A stretch of DNA of 64,000 nucleotides from Escarpia spicata (lineage: Eukaryota > Annelida > Polychaeta > Sabellida > Siboglinidae): NCBI GenBank assembly GCA_963995525.1, contig OZ023206.1:44894665-44958664 (forward strand). The letters run 5' to 3'. The position numbers and the translations under genes are program-made. Numbering within the stretch: position 1 is the stretch's first letter; each line of letters opens with the position of its first letter. Under the pieces are notes generated by a model. It was not told the origin of the DNA, did not search any database, and saw nothing but the letters and a program-made list of their open reading frames with translations. Below, piece by piece: positions 11,386-22,685 of the stretch.

Positions 11386-13018
11386 TGTATTTGTATAATG
11401 CATACGCGTGTTTAACTTAATTTAGTATGTAATACAGCTGTACATTATATTAATGTTTCATACTAACTACAATGTGGCCTGTGATACCTCATGGCTATTC
11501 ACGTACAATCGTTAATACATGTAACTACGCACAAACAACAGTTCGGAGTCACGTCCCACAATAGATCGTACCTCTCTTGTCCTTTCATGATACTAGTCAC
11601 GCATAGGTGTCAGTTATCGGTGACACCGAAGATCAAAGCAAAAGAGGCAATCCAACACCGCCGCCTGAGCGCGTTCACTTCCTTTTCGCTCACTTGGTGA
11701 CGGAAAGGGAATCTCGTCTGGCACAATCGGACGTCTACTGTACATTTTGCAAATTCGTGATCATTGCGGGCTAGCAAGGAATGAAACAAAAATGTTTACC
11801 TCTCGATTACAAATGTTCGATTGTAAACTATTACTTCCGTATGCACTTGTCCGGTGAGGCATATTGCGCTGGTTGGAATATTTGTCACATGTTGCTCAAT
11901 GTCAATTAACAATCCAGCAATGAACACAAACACTGCTGGGTGAATGAAAAATGGAAAGCATCTACATGCACGGATATCCTTTGCGCATTCGCCATGTACT
12001 GCATGGTGTCCACTATACGCTGTGTACCACGGAGAGGTTGTGCCGGACTCTTGTCTCTGGACATACTCTAAACCATCAAGGAAGACTTACACATTCGACT
12101 GCCTTTTCGCACGCAGAAACTATTCTGTTTCCACTAGTTGTACACGTGAGTACAGAGTAAGCACAACACACTACACATGTTGTGAAATATGATACACTAC
12201 GACATATGACACCTCATACAGACATGTGTTCATACAGCACACCATGGTAAAAACAGAAAACCAATATATTGCATAATTTATATACCTTGGGGACAGCAGA
12301 CGTGCATAAAATAATACTATTATAAATGTCATATAAACAGGTGTTTTAATATTAGCATCATTAAAACTAAAGCGTTCAATGTGGACGACGGAAAAGGGAA
12401 CCTACGGAATTCTCTAGTAATGTATTCAGTTCTCCAGAGTAGCACCTAAATAAATAGGATTTACAAACACCTGCTGTAAGGATGTGAGACGGGAAAGATT
12501 TCTGAAAAAAATAGAACTACAACAAAGCGTACATTATTAGTTGTTAAATTGCCAAGTTCCTTAATCAGATGCAGTCACTTTATAAAAATGTGTTTACCCT
12601 GGTTTTTCAGAGATCTCAATCTACGCCTGATTGTGCATAACTATTTAATAAAAGCGTCGTGGGTGACGTGTGATCGGATCTGGAGCAGTGATCGTTATCA
12701 GAATCAATAATCAATTGACGCTTGCAATCAGGACGCGGAAAAGAAGTATAACTGTAGCCCAGAGGTATAGGACCTAAGGCAAAAATGTCATGTGACAATG
12801 TCGCGATTTATAGCGCTGTATTCAGTCTTTAGAGCTCTATTAATGGGCACTACAAAATATAATATTTTATTTGGTTTAATAAAAGCCCTTGTGTAAAAAA
12901 ATTGTGTGGCTTGTAAAAGTAACGCATTGTGATATATAAATATAATTGCGCTAGCGTATATGTGTATGTGGTTATACTGAAGTTTTCCTGCTACACAATT
13001 TGTATTACGGTCGCCCCA
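11386..13018. other. Non-coding interval
   Basis: About 1.6 kb without a recognised protein, RNA or repeat. Two short overlapping ORFs at 11944-12192 are in competing frames and show no family similarity. Confidence 0.4.
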
Positions 13019-13700
13019 CTTTCACAGCTTATTCTACGCTATCCCACGATGGAAAAACAATGCTGTAAGACCCATTCACTTGAAGAGGTACACCGATAAC
13101 CTATGTCTCTTTCGTTGCCTGGCTCTCCTTCGTGGAGGCGACCCACATCATCTGGAACCCACAATGAAGGCCCTATACGAGTTGCACGATCAAGACGGTG
13201 TGTCGATGAAGCCTTTGACGGGGTCGCGATGAATGACGGCTATCTTGTAAAGACCATCTTCGAGACGAACATGCGTGGAAACTGGACAGACACGAGCGCA
13301 CGTGTACGGGGGTGTACTTAAAATCTACCCATGTGCAGTATGCCATCCTACCCCGACAGTGTTCGACTCTTTGGACGATGGAAACATTTGTGTCCCCGAA
13401 CACTCGCGCTACTACCCTTATCAGGCCATTGGGCGACAGCATAGAATCGAACGTAACAGGACAAGAGGAAGTACAATGTCTCGTCACGGATGGCGATAGC
13501 AATAAGCTGGTGGTGGATATGATGGACATCCTTCGAGGAATCAGCGACGCTGCGTATAAGAGCATCAAAGACGAGTACGAGGATGTTTTTCAACAACTCG
13601 CGGAAGCACAGTCGGAGTGGACCGTCCGGAATTGGAAGGTCTCAAGGAGGCGACGGAATGGGAGAGTTGTTAAAGGACGACACATTGAATCGATGACACA
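13019..13700 (+). pseudogene. Polinton protein-primed DNA polymerase B, N-terminal fragment
   Basis: A conceptual product starts FHSLFYAIPRW and continues RYTDNLCLFRCLALLRGG, a characteristic N-terminal block of Polinton/Maverick PolB. After a frameshift near 13215 it reads FDGVAMNDGYLVKTIFETN. A further frame gives VYGGVLKIYP, a P-E-x-x-RYYPY segment, then VQCLVTDGDSNKLVVDMMD and SIKDEYEDVFQQLAEA. In intact elements the exonuclease-I block (a DFE-type motif) sits just after RYYPY. Here that stretch is missing, as are the polymerase palm motifs. The enzyme would replicate the element from a protein primer. At least three frameshifts or deletions make this copy dead. It runs directly into an integrase, an adjacency that implies loss of the rest of PolB. 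Confidence 0.75.
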
Positions 13701-13774
13701 ATGACCGTAATCGACCAGCGGAACATTTGGCTTTGTTTCTTTACCGCTCTCGCCTACGCCTTACTTCACGTCGT

Positions 13775-14695
13775 CGCCGGGATTACCATCGATTATCTGA
13801 TTCGTCTACTGACGCCTTGGTTCACCACAGTTCCAAGCTTCGGGGGGTCTACTTCAACCCCGCAAAGGTTGGTAGTTACGGGGGAATCGAGTTCTTCCGA
13901 CGTGTCACGCGTGTACCAAGGAAAGTCGTCGAACAATGGCTATTGGAGCAGAACGTCTACACCCTTCACAACCTGGTGAGACTTCATTTCAGAAGACGGC
14001 GCGTTTTCATGGGTGGTCGCAACGATCAGTGGCAGGCTGAACTCGCCAACCTTTCCAATCTGAAAAGAGACAAAACGGTACGACTTTCTTAGTCACGGTG
14101 ATCGATGTCTTCTCGAAAGTTGCCCGCTGCGTTCCTTTGAAAAACATTTCGTCGAAGTCGTTGGTGAGGGCACTGGACGGTCTGTTCACGGCCAACGATC
14201 TACCGATGGTGTTGCAAACCGATAAAGTAGTCGAATTCCTGAAACGCAATGTTCGAGGCCTGTTAAAAAAAAGTACGGAATCCGTCACTTCTCCACACAC
14301 AACGAGGAAACCAAGGCGAGCGTCATCGAACGATATAATCGCATATTAAAGACGCGAATGTGTCGATACCTGACTAAACACGAGACGTGGCAAAACATCG
14401 ACGTCCTTGAAGACTTTGTAAGATCCTACAACGACACCCTCCACCGCAGTATCGGTATGCCTCGATCAGGGCTGAATGCATCGAATCAGGAAGAGGTGTG
14501 GCAGCGCTTGTACGAACACGACAGAAAGGGCGTAACCAAGTTCCACGTGGCGGATCGCGTGCGTATCAGCAAGGTCAAGAGACGGTTCGAGAAAGGGTAG
14601 GCAGGCGAACGGAGGTGTTGGTGAAATGGCACGGCTACCCCTCCACATTCAACAGCTAGATCGATGCCAAAGCCCTCTTCAGGTATAAAGACTAG
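13775..14695 (+). pseudogene. Polinton integrase with C-terminal chromodomain
   Basis: Reading through frameshifts, the N-terminal zinc/helix region gives GVYFNPAKVGSYGG and VVEQWLLEQNVYTLHN. The RVE catalytic core shows NDQWQAEL (first Asp), MIDVFSKVARCVPLKN, LQTDKVVEF (second Asp) and SVIERYNRILKTRM (catalytic Glu), so the D,D,E residues are still recognisable. The C-terminal part reads YNDTLHRSIGMPR, then VADRVRISK, then VLVKWHGYP and an IDAKALFRY block, a chromodomain-type tail typical of Polinton integrases. Breaks: a deletion after DKTV near 14088, a stop at 14092, a stop near 14347 with a frame change around 14270-14350, and stops near 14599 and 14659. It would have inserted element DNA; this copy cannot. 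Confidence 0.85.
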
Positions 14696-15104
14696 CCGCG
14701 CGACCTCTGACTAGTCAGTCGAGATCGGTCAGCTGGTGCCATGATTTCGTTAGGTTGCCGGTCTGACTTCGTCGTGGGTATAGTGCTGTGGGTTCTACTG
14801 CACGTTCGCGTAGTCGTCACGCTTCGTCTTCAATAAGCTAACCGCGCAACCAGCAACAGCAGCAGCAGCATCAACGTATCGGAAATGTTTTAGTAGTTTA
14901 CGATGGTTCAGTTCAATAGCCTTTATCTTCGTTGCAAAGGACCGCGTCAATAATGTTGAATCAAACAAGAGGGTTGCGCACGACTTCACAAAACGAGACA
15001 TCGTCATGAAAAGGTGCTCTACGGATTTGGGTTCCTGGACTATAGGATAAAAGGAGTGTACGAACTCCGAACCCCAGTCTGACGAGACGGTAAGACATAT
15101 ATCG

Positions 15105-16038
15105 TTCATTGATGTGGAAGAAGAAGAAGACACTACCGACACGCAGCGGCAAGAGCAACATTCCTTGGCATATTTTCGGCACCGAGTGTCCCAAAGAGGA
15201 GTTCGTCTTTCTGTATCAGATCACCTCCTTGTACACGGTCATCGTGGTAAGCATATACAACCTGTTGGTCGTCTCCACGTGGACCTGTTTTTCCAGGATA
15301 AATTCCTCATCAACGGCGTCGAGGGCAAGATACGACTGATATGCAGCAAGAACGACTTCGCGCTCATGGCTGGTATATGTAATCCCGACTACAAGATCAA
15401 GATTGTCAACGCCACCTTATTCGTAAAGAAGGTCACTCTGAATCCCAGCGCGCATTCGGCACACATCAAAGCCCTCCGGTAGAGCACGGCCAAGTATCGG
15501 ATGCGTTCCGTTGAATGCAAGGTCTACTCCATTCCAGCGTGAAACCGATCGCACACGCACGAGAGTCTGTTCCTCGACACTCTTCCTAAACGTGTCGTGC
15601 TGTGCTGCATCGATAACGACGCCTACAACGAAGCATTCGACAAGAACCCGTTCTACGCCAAGAACAACGACCACAACTTCCTCGCCGTGTACGTGGACGA
15701 ACGACATATGCTGTCCAAACCTTTCCAGCGAAATATCGACAACGATATCTTCACCAGAAGCTACCTCAACCTGTTCACCTCTACGGGTAAGGTGTGGCAA
15801 GACGAAGGGATCGGACTGTCTCGCGCTGACTTCCGACACGGCTACACCTTCTTTGGTTTGGATCTCACCCCGACACATGCGACCGCGCCTGCTTCCATCT
15901 GGTATAAAAGGGCAACCTGCGCATCGAGATTAATTTCTGCCATGTGTTGACAACCACCGTGAACGTCATCGTCTACGTTGAGTTCGAGTCCGAGCTGGAG
16001 ATCGACAAGTGCCGCAACGTCATCTATGACTTCTGATG
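15105..16038 (+). pseudogene. Polinton capsid-type structural protein (F54H12.2-like)
   Basis: The recognisable part starts near 15215 with VGRLHVDLFFQDKFLINGV. It continues IKIVNATLFVKKVTLNPSAH, then a frameshift to VVLCCIDNDAYNEAFDKNPF, then NFLAVYVDERHM, RSYLNLFTSTGKVWQDEG, SRADFRHGYTFFGLDLTP and, in a further frame, GNLRIEINF and FESELEIDKCRNVIYDF before a stop at 16036-16038. This order matches the large animal family usually named F54H12.2-like, which belongs to Polintons and has been interpreted as a jelly-roll virion protein. I am not certain from memory which capsid component it is. The N-terminal third before 15215 is eroded. The 3' end overlaps the protease start by 13 bases. Confidence 0.8.
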
Positions 16039-16432
16039 AGATAGAAAACCAGCATGTTGCTCGCCTACTCGCCGTGGAGCCGCGGACAGAGTCGATCGTT
16101 CGCGCTATCGTGCCCAAAGACAAATTACACGCGATGACAATAGACGCTTTCCCCATTGCAACACGCACAACGGCAAGAAACCAGGCGAATGTTGGGTAGC
16201 ACCGTACCTGGATGATGATGGACACGGTGAATACTTCTGTTCGTACGGTCTGCCACCGCAACAAGTCGAGTTCCGCACCTTTATGAATAAACATTGCGTA
16301 GAATGGACTCATAATTTAAAGAGACTCCCGAGTCATCTGTCTAACGTTTCCATAACAAATTTGTGTTGCTTTTCTAATGGTTCGGTGTCACGGCTTTTCG
16401 ATGAAGTCATTTTTGAATGGTTTCGGCACTGA
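16026..16432 (+). pseudogene. Polinton adenain-like cysteine protease
   Basis: The start MTSDEIENQ overlaps the capsid gene's last codons. It is followed by VPKDKLHAMTIDAFP, then after a +1 shift HCNTHNGKKPGECWVAPYLD, then GHGEYFCSYGLPP and HNLKRLPSHLSNVS, ending FDEVIFEWFRH with TGA at 16430-16432. In active adenovirus-protease-like enzymes the His of the HWVA motif, the Asp of the DSYG motif and the Cys of an N-V-C-G-Q-Y motif form the active site. Here they read CWVA, CSYG and NVSIT, so all three catalytic positions appear lost in addition to the frameshift. The family matures capsid proteins in Polintons and adenoviruses. Confidence 0.8.
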
Positions 16433-17689
16433 TTTGGTAGCAAACGATTGCCGTGCGTTTGATTAGCTTAAACAATTGAGATAAGGTAAACTGTAGTATC
16501 CTGTTTCGATAGTGATGTTTACTGTTGGCACCGATAGTATAGAGTACAGTTTTGTTTGTGAGGTACAGTGTAGTACTCTGTTTTGATACTGATGTTAACG
16601 TTCGGCATCGATTGTGTAGCTTTGTTTGTAACGTGTTCGGCTACGGTTTGCTGCTTGTTTAGGAGTTTTCGATTGGCACCGTGTTTGACTAACAACACGT
16701 GACCATCGTTGTCATTGATGGAGCCAATGGCTTGATGTCAAGTCAACCGTAAGCAATGGACCACTGGTGAGGTGTTAAATCACCAGTAAGCTCACGACCG
16801 CTGGCGAGGTCATTAAAAACCGCAAGTCACATCATTATCCGCGTGAATCTATAGTCAATATCTCCTATATATTCTACCACATAATCAGGTTTGTTAAATC
16901 TTGTTTACAACTTATCGAAGGCTAAGTGAGTTACCCTATTATCACTCACTATCTTAAGGTGTTCTAAAATACTTTAACTAACTAACTTTAAGCACAACTG
17001 CTACTCAATATATGTTTATTGCAACTTTCTGAATGATATTTAGGCAAGAATAATAGTTATCTATCAGTATTTCCACTTGTTTATCAACTTTTTTGCACCA
17101 CCAATTTCTACGATCTACCTCCGCCAAATATAACCTTGTATACATACATATGAGAAATTAAACTTCTCACTCTATGTTTTTAGTCATAAAATATACAAGC
17201 CCAAAAGACATTTTCTGTATCCCAACAGACAATAAAGTTATTGTATTGTGTTGTATCCACAATGGTGGCAAAGGCAATTCTTGACGGAGGTCACGCACGG
17301 ACATTTGATTGTGACGTAGGCACGGCAACGTACTGAATACAGCAATTTCAACCGGCTGGTAGCAACTTCCAGTTTCAAATCAGGTTTGCTGCGATACAGT
17401 TACGTTTGTGTAATAGATGATTGTAGGAAGCCTCCGGACTTGACAACGCGAGTTATGTTCTGCAGCCGGTTCAAGATTGTACATATCTGCCTGATGCTGC
17501 TTCCTGTATTTATGGAGAGTTGTGGTAGAAGCCTTACGAACAAAAGTAACGGTAACGTATTATATTTTTGAAGCCTTTTTCGTAAACCGCGTCTTGACAG
17601 CTTACTCAACACCATGTTCAGACTCGAGAGAGAATCCGTGCTCACGGTGGTAATAAAACGTATTGAGTACCTGCTCAACTGAGTAGTCC
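16433..17689. other. Non-coding interval
   Basis: No gene recognised. Bases 17226-17266 have an LTR-end look (aataaag, then ttgtatccacaatggtggca), similar in layout to the Ty3-like LTR/PBS junction at 17929. It may be an older LTR scrap. Confidence 0.35.
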
Positions 17690-17928
17690 GTCTTGAGTAC
17701 CAGAGCGAACGAAAGAGCTCCTGTGTCGCTCTCTTGATGACAAAGATAGCAAACCTATGTCGTGATATTACGTTTATTACATATTAGACTATAGATAGAA
17801 ATATCCAGTTATAGTCTTGGTTATTAGTTCTTTTTACTTCCGCCCGCCCTTGCGGCAACGAGTTCTTCGGGTTCAACAATAAATTCATTTCAACTTTATT
17901 CAACTGTATACCAACAAGTACTACAACA
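17690..17928 (+). repeat. Probable 5' LTR (3' part) of a Ty3-like retrotransposon
   Basis: The segment ends in tactacaaca immediately before a primer binding site, as LTRs end in CA. An AATAAA signal lies at 17875-17880. The left edge is not determined. No matching 3' LTR is visible after the truncated pol at 21815. Confidence 0.5.
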
Positions 17929-17940
17929 TGGTGGCAGCGG
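17929..17940 (+). other. Primer binding site complementary to tRNA-Leu
   Basis: TGGTGGCAGCGG directly follows the LTR. It is complementary to the 3' end of metazoan tRNA-Leu (AAG/TAG type, ending ...CCGCTGCCA plus CCA) over 12 bases. It would prime minus-strand synthesis. Confidence 0.7.
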
Positions 17941-18214
17941 AAAAAAACGTTCGAACATGAAGACATATGTGGTGAGAAGCCAAGAAAGATCATAAACAAA
18001 ATAATGTCGCCGAAGATCGATGGAAGAGCATGCAAGGACGGATCGACGACGCTGCACTAGTGCAATGATAATCGCCAGGTGGCGCACCTGAAGCCGGCAG
18101 CTGCAAAAGAATAAAACTGGTGTCGCTGCGTTAGTACAATGTTGGTCGGCAGGTGGTGCACTTAACCTGCAAATAAACGGAACTGAACAGTGTCGTTAAT
18201 AACCTAACGTTCTC

Positions 18215-18966
18215 ATGAGTTGGACGGGTGAAGATTTAGGAGACGCTATATCAATTTTTAAATAAAAGATGACATTGTACCTAGAAGACGAAAACATCGT
18301 TGGAGACGGAGCGCAGTCTAGAATCTGCCGAGATATCGGAGACGAACGATTGCGACGTCTGAATGTCAGTGGACTCGACGACGAAGAAAAGCGACAACCA
18401 GATGAACTGTGACTGTTTTTCGAAAACCAGCTGAAAGTGAACATAAACTTCAGAATAAATCGGTTAAATCTGATGAGATATGCACAGCAATCTAGTGAGA
18501 CACTTGATCAGTTCGTTATCAGGGCTAGGACCTTGGGTCAGAAGTGCAATTTTATGGATGTCGAGCTCGCAGAGCGAGTAATAGAACTCGTAATTGCTAG
18601 CACCCCCACGACGAATTCAGGAAAGATCTCTTGAGCAAGACACGGGGTTACAGCATAACTGACATACTATCAGAGGGTAGGAAGTATGAAGCGATTGCTG
18701 CAGGTAAGCATCAACTAAAACAACTGAGTGACAAGCAGATTGATGTACATGGTGTAGCACGAGGTAGAACAGCACGTTACGTGACACGTGACAGTTACGT
18801 GAAATGCACGCGGTGTAACACAAAACACAAACCACGAGAGTGTCCTGCTTACAATACTGAGTGCCGTGTGTGTGGCAAACGTGGACACTGGGCAACGTGT
18901 TGTAAGAGTAAAGGCTCCAGTCACAGAAATGACGATGACGCACTACACGCACACCCCAAGCACTGA
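18215..18966 (+). pseudogene. Ty3-like retrotransposon Gag
   Basis: Starts MSWTGEDLGDAISIFK, then a stop. Capsid-like sequence continues MTLYLEDENIVGDGAQSR, ERLRRLNVSGLDDEE, a second stop, LKVNINFRINRLNLMRYAQQ and a SSETLDQFVIRARTLGQKCN segment. A frameshift near 18625 leads into KTRGYSITDILSEGRKYEAI. The nucleocapsid part has a degenerate knuckle, CTRCNTKHKPREC (one residue short), and an intact C-x2-C-x4-H-x4-C knuckle, CRVCGKRGHWATCC. Gag packages element RNA. Two stops and one frameshift disable it. Confidence 0.9.
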
Positions 18967-19010
18967 ACGCAACACGGACAAAAACTTGGTAATCGCGGTA
19001 ATATAGCGAA

Positions 19011-20341
19011 GTGGTCATCTGTAAGAGATGTATACACCCGCAACAGTTTCGGTGTGAGGTGTTCTCCACACTCGACGTGCAACCTCCTTGTTTACCTCAT
19101 GACAACTATACGTTGCGACCAAAAATCGACACTGGTGCATCTGGAAAAACACTGCCGTTGCGCACGTTCAGGCAAATGTATGGCGAAAAAGATGCAATGA
19201 ACAAGATACTGACACCAGTACGCAATGTTAGACTGACCGCATACAATGGACAATGTATACCATGTTTTGGCACTCTCCAGATTCCATGCCACTACAATAC
19301 ATCTTCGTGGGACAGAGAGACATTCTATGTTGTTGATGTAGATGGACCTGCTATTGTTGGTCTCCCTACGTGTGAACGTCTGCATCTAGTAACGATAAAT
19401 GTTGAAGGTGTTCACAACAGCACATATCGAAACACAGACGTCGCAGATGCTACTAAACGAACGACTTTGCCAATCATGGCAATAAACGACATCAATGATC
19501 TCAAGTCTGCGTATCCACAGCAATTTGACACACTTGGAAACTTTCCTGGGGCTGCAAGCTTGCATCTGAAAGCAGATGCGGAACCATTCATAGATGCACC
19601 ACGGAAGTGTAGTGTGCACATCAAAGACAAGTTGAAGAAGGAGATCGACCAACTACTATCGCAAAAAGTCATACGCAAAGTAGACGAACATACGGACTGG
19701 TGTTCCAGCCTAGCGTTCTCAACGAAGAAAGACGGATCCAAAGAGACTGAATGACACCTTGAAGAGGTGTTCCCACAAGATCCCAACAGGAGAAGAACTG
19801 AATCCAGAGTTCTCAAACCCTACTGTCTTCAGTAAGCTTGATACAAGAGCAGGTTACTGGGCAGTACACCTCGACGAGAAGTCACAATTGCTGATCACAT
19901 GTCGCACTCCATTTGGGAGGTATTGCTGGATGTGACTTCCCTTTGGACTAAGCACATCACAAGACATCTTCCAGGCAAGGATGGATGAGATTCTTGAGAG
20001 ATTGACAGGCGTCGTGAGCATCGCTGACGATGTGTGTGCGCATGGCAAGAATGCTGCAGAGCATGATGCCAATCTGATCTGTTTGATACAAGGAGCAGCT
20101 GAACGAGGGCTTGTCTTCAACAGCGACAAGTGCGTCATCAAGAGAGACTCAATATCGTTCTATGGCAACACATACACAGAACATGGCATAAAGCCCGAGA
20201 CATTCGTCAGATGCCAACGCCTGAGACAAAGGAAGACCTACAGAAGTTCCTCGGCATGATGAATTATCTGTCACAATACATCCCACACGTTGCTTCAAGG
20301 TCACACGCGCTTTGTGGACAGCTGAGTAAAGACGCGGTGTG
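19011..20341 (+). pseudogene. Ty3-like Pol: aspartic protease and reverse transcriptase
   Basis: The protease active site reads KIDTGASGKTLP, with the flap region downstream and IVGLPTCERLHL near the domain end. The RT begins about 19500: FPGAASLHLKADAEPFIDAP, then KKEIDQLLSQKVIRKV, then WCSSLAFSTKKDGS. About 15 codons are then missing (stop at 19754). A new frame continues FSKLDTRAGYWAVHLDEKS, with a stop at 19935 replacing a residue before LPFGLSTS. The catalytic box is IADDV, which keeps both aspartates, followed by CVIKRDSISFYGN. The tether region reads TPETKEDLQKFLGMMNYLSQ, and a TGA sits at 20339-20341. Confidence 0.9.
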
Positions 20342-20390
20342 AACGTGGGACAGCAGGTACCAGCGGCAGGTAGACGATCTTCGCGAAGCT

Positions 20391-21815
20391 GTGTCTGAGA
20401 ACGCATGCTTGAAGTACTACGACATGACTGGCGATCTGACGCTCGAAGTAGAAGCTTCACAAAAAGGACTTGGTGCCGTGCTGATCCAAGATGGCAGACC
20501 GGTTGCTTTCGGTTCCAAAACACTGACTGAATGTCAATCACGGTACAGCAACATTGAACGTGAAACGCTTGCTGTTGTGTACGGAATCCAACGGTTTCAC
20601 ACTTATGTGTACAGCAGGTCATTCACTGTGGTAACAGACCATAAGCCACTCGTGACGATCTGTGCTAAACCGTTGCATGCAGCACCACCGAGACTACAGC
20701 GAATGATGGTGAAGGTACAAGGGTACAACTTCGACATCGTGTACCGGCCAGGCGAACAAATGGTTATTGCCGACACGTTGAGCAGTTTGCCAAATCAAGA
20801 GAACAACCAAAACATCGAACTAGACGAACGAGTCGATGGGGTCGAACTGGAAGCGGATGACACGAGCCAAGTTCTCATCGGGTTAATACATTTCCCGGTA
20901 GCAAAGCGTACGATGCTACGAAACGAACCGACAAAAGACCCTACACTGAACAGATTGAAGGACGTTATACATCATGGATGGCCTGAGCACATCAAGGAAC
21001 TCCCAACCGACCTGAGGCCATACTGGTCATTCAGGGACCAGCTCGCCATCGAGGCAGGCGTGGTGTTGAAGGGACGACAGATCGTCATTCCTAGCTGCAT
21101 GCAAAGCGACATACTTGCGCAGTTACATGACGGGCATCAAGGCATCGAAAAAACAAGACGACTAGCCTGTGACTGTGTCTATTGGCTAGACATAAATAAA
21201 TATGTCGACTGAGTATGCAGAGCGTGCCAGACGTGTCAAGAGCTTCAAGTCTCAAACGTAAGCGAACCACTCATCGCGCATGAAACTCCTTCACGTCCGT
21301 GGCAATTCATTGCTTCCGACCTGTTCGAAATTGACAACCGACACTATCTTCTGATCACAGACCGATACACCAAGTATCCGCTGCGGACAAGATACGTGCT
21401 CCAGTGATAAGCAAAGCAGTCGCAGATCGACTGAAGTCATACTGTGCGCTATTCGGAAACCCAGACGAGGTGGTAACCGACAACGGCCTGCAATACGCTG
21501 GACAGTCATTCAAGAAGTTCACTGAAGACTGGGGTATCCAACACGCGACGAGTTCTCCACATTATGCTCGCAGTAACGGCTTCATTGAGAGAAGTGTGCG
21601 GCATCTGAAGGCGATCATCAAGAAGACTCAGAAGAACGGTGATGACGTACAGCTCGCGTTGCTCAGTCTTCGAGCCACACCTGTAGAGACAAACTTACCT
21701 TCTCCAGGCGAGATGATGTTCGGCAGACGAATGACGACACTCCTTCCAAGCCTCAGTGAACCGCAGAGTACGATGACCTCTTGTTCGACGGCGTCGATGT
21801 TACCGTGTTTATAAT
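20391..21815 (+). pseudogene. Ty3-like Pol: RNase H and integrase
   Basis: RNase H: DLTLEVEASQKGLGAVLIQD, where the usual catalytic Asp of D-A-S is Glu; then SNIERETLAVVYGIQRF and VVTDHKPL with the other acidic residues kept. Integrase: zinc-binding HHCC region with LHDGHQGIEKTRR and, after a TGA at 21210-21212, VCRACQTCQE. The RVE core has IASDLFEIDNRHYLLITDRY, a TGA at 21406-21408, then EVVTDNGLQYAGQSFKKF and NGFIERSVRHLKAIIK, so the D,D,E triad is visible. The last recognisable block is PSPGEMMFGRRMTTLLP. The element is cut shortly after, with no 3' LTR. Confidence 0.92.
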
Positions 21816-22685
21816 AAATAAATACCATACATACACGTCGACTTGAGTTGGAATTCGTACTTGTGAAACAACTAACGTTATCTGTAACAAATGAGCTGTT
21901 AATGTTATTTGTCTAGGCTATGGTAACTAACACTCATATTCTTCATTTAATGTTTTTGCCATACTATCGTAAACATCAATAATTATTATTTGCAAAGCCT
22001 AAGTTCTAAATGCTTAATTGACCTAAATCCGTGTTATACGTAACAGTTGTTTTCATACTTATATATAATGTTATTATATTTTGCTGTACAACTACACGTT
22101 TAAAACGACAACATATACACATACCGTACTTGAATAATGACCACATTTCAAGTTGTTTTAGATAGTTTACTTCACATTTGCTTGTTGCATCTTGTAAGTA
22201 CTACTATGTTAAGCTGCACTACACTAGTCACCGCGCTTGCCGTCATGCTGGGTTTGAGCTCATGAGGCAAACACACAGTTACGTTATAAGTCTTCCGTCC
22301 TGCACCCGTCTTGATGCAATAACCATCTCAGTCAACTGTGTGCAACCCCTTAGCCACTGTGTGGCTATATTTTTAGTACATCTTATATTCCACTCTCAAA
22401 AGTACCGTGCTTCATTGCTTCGGGATAATTGGCATAGATTGTCTAATTTTGATTTGGAAAACATTGTTTTATTATACGGTAAAACCATTTTATTAGAAAT
22501 ATATAAACGATGTATTGTTTGTTAGTTTATCCTTCTAGTAAACTTTTGTGTTATTCCTGCCCTTGGATAGCAAAGCCATTGGCATTACAAATGTGTACTA
22601 TCATGACAACGGTAAAGCATTGGACCCCAGATAGCACACCTACAGCGGGCCGACAGCGGGCCGAGAGCGTTAAGACAAATTTCAA
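21816..22685. other. Non-coding interval
   Basis: AT-rich with no gene recognised. A short GC-rich patch near 22630-22670 repeats cagcgggccg twice just before the next LINE. Confidence 0.4.

Larger units (their letters stand above)
13019..16432 (+). mobile_element. Polinton/Maverick remnant
   Basis: Four Polinton hallmark genes lie on one strand in 3.4 kb: PolB N-terminus, integrase, capsid-type protein, protease. Intact elements are typically 15-20 kb and also carry a packaging ATPase and long terminal inverted repeats. I see neither here. PolB running directly into integrase indicates large internal deletions or rearrangement. The GC content is visibly higher than in the flanks. Confidence 0.85.
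17690..21815 (+). mobile_element. Ty3/Gypsy-like LTR retrotransposon, 3'-truncated
   Basis: The order is LTR end, PBS, Gag, PR, RT, RNase H, INT, which defines the Ty3 lineage (integrase after RNase H). It is broken by about six stops and three frameshifts or small deletions, and lacks its 3' LTR. Confidence 0.9.

Noticed and set aside
14795..15142. 115-codon minus ORF in the Polinton
   Set aside because: It is antisense to the eroded N-terminal part of the capsid-type gene. All other Polinton genes here are on plus.
17226..17266. Second LTR/PBS junction upstream of the Ty3-like element
   Set aside because: Only a short resemblance (aataaag, then atggtggca). The bases after atggtggca do not match the tRNA-Leu complement, and no LTR duplicate could be aligned.
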